Shown piece by piece: positions 28,261 through 28,421 of a stretch of DNA of 28,421 nt. Location: positions 1 through 28,421 of the forward strand of contig DATGLH010000078.1 of the NCBI GenBank assembly GCA_035294225.1. Direction: 5' to 3'. The DNA comes from Trebonia sp035294225 (lineage in GTDB: Bacteria; Actinomycetota; Actinomycetes; Streptosporangiales; Streptosporangiaceae). The position numbers and the translations under genes are program-made. The notes beneath the pieces are model-generated. The model ran no database searches. It had not been told where the DNA came from and saw only the letters and a program-made list of their open reading frames with translations. The stretch's first letter is position 1; each line of letters starts with the position of its first letter.

Positions 28261-28270
28261 GTGATATCAC
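28261..28270. promoter_or_regulatory. Palindrome before the ABC-transporter gene
   Basis: GTGATATCAC is a perfect 10-bp palindrome ending 6 nt before the ATG at 28277, in an AT-rich 20-bp island. It is likely an operator and the message is probably leaderless, as no ribosome site is present. The regulator class is unknown. Confidence 0.45.
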
Positions 28271-28276
28271 TTAGAT

Positions 28277-28421
28277 ATGTCATCGCTGGAGCTGGAGCTC
28301 GACGGCCTGCGCCGCCGGTACGGGACGGTGACGGCGCTCGACGGCCTGACGTTCGGCGTTCCCGCGGGACAGGTGTTCGGCTTCCTCGGCCCGAACGGCG
28401 CGGGCAAGACCACCGCGATGC
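28277..28421 (+). CDS. ABC transporter ATP-binding protein, 3' truncated by window
   Basis: Only the first 48 codons are present. The reading starts MSSLELELDGLRRRYGTVTA, continues LDGLTFGVPAGQVFGFLGPNGAGKTTAM, where GPNGAGKT is the Walker A motif. This is the N-terminus of an ABC-2 exporter-type ATPase. ATG 28277 is the only sensible start. Partner permease lies outside the window. Confidence 0.88.
   Translation, partial: MSSLELELDGLRRRYGTVTALDGLTFGVPAGQVFGFLGPNGAGKTTAM

Overview
The window is very GC-rich double-stranded DNA with tightly packed genes, GTG/TTG starts, ATGA/GTGA overlaps and typical actinobacterial markers (CrgA, PASTA-domain protein, DUF5324-like protein). It looks like chromosomal DNA of a filamentous or soil actinomycete; genus cannot be set from the sequence alone. 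No rRNA, tRNA, CRISPR array, transposase or phage gene was seen.

Left part (1-5162): a cell-division/housekeeping neighbourhood. It holds the 3' end of a PASTA protein (probably a PknB-type kinase), a strong terminator, a long non-coding gap with an AT-rich patch and GC-rich repeats, crgA, a rhomboid protease and a cyclophilin on the minus strand, a DUF5324-like membrane protein, and a GT-C mannosyltransferase-like protein.

Middle (5155-16277): a HerA/DUF87-type ATPase, a sugar-lactone oxidase divergent from a PLP-dependent aldolase/deaminase coupled to an MFS sugar-type transporter, then a three-gene operon of a lipoprotein, an FtsH-like AAA+ zinc protease with four membrane segments and a small HEXXH membrane protein. 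A glutaminyl cyclase faces this operon.

Right part (16520-28151): the most interesting block. Eight minus-strand genes with overlaps or very short gaps encode an IclR regulator, a corrinoid protein, a methyl-THF methyltransferase, a RACo-type corrinoid activator, a DUF1638 protein, a dimethylglycine dehydrogenase-like flavoprotein, and both ETF subunits. Divergent from them are an MttB-family methyltransferase without pyrrolysine and purU. Together they suggest a complete route: MttB moves a methyl group from a quaternary amine such as glycine betaine to the corrinoid protein, the MtrH/AcsE-like enzyme passes it to THF, RACo rescues oxidised cobalamin, the dehydrogenase removes further N-methyl groups into ETF and THF, and PurU releases formate and THF. 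The substrate is inferred, not shown. The window ends inside an ABC-transporter ATPase gene.
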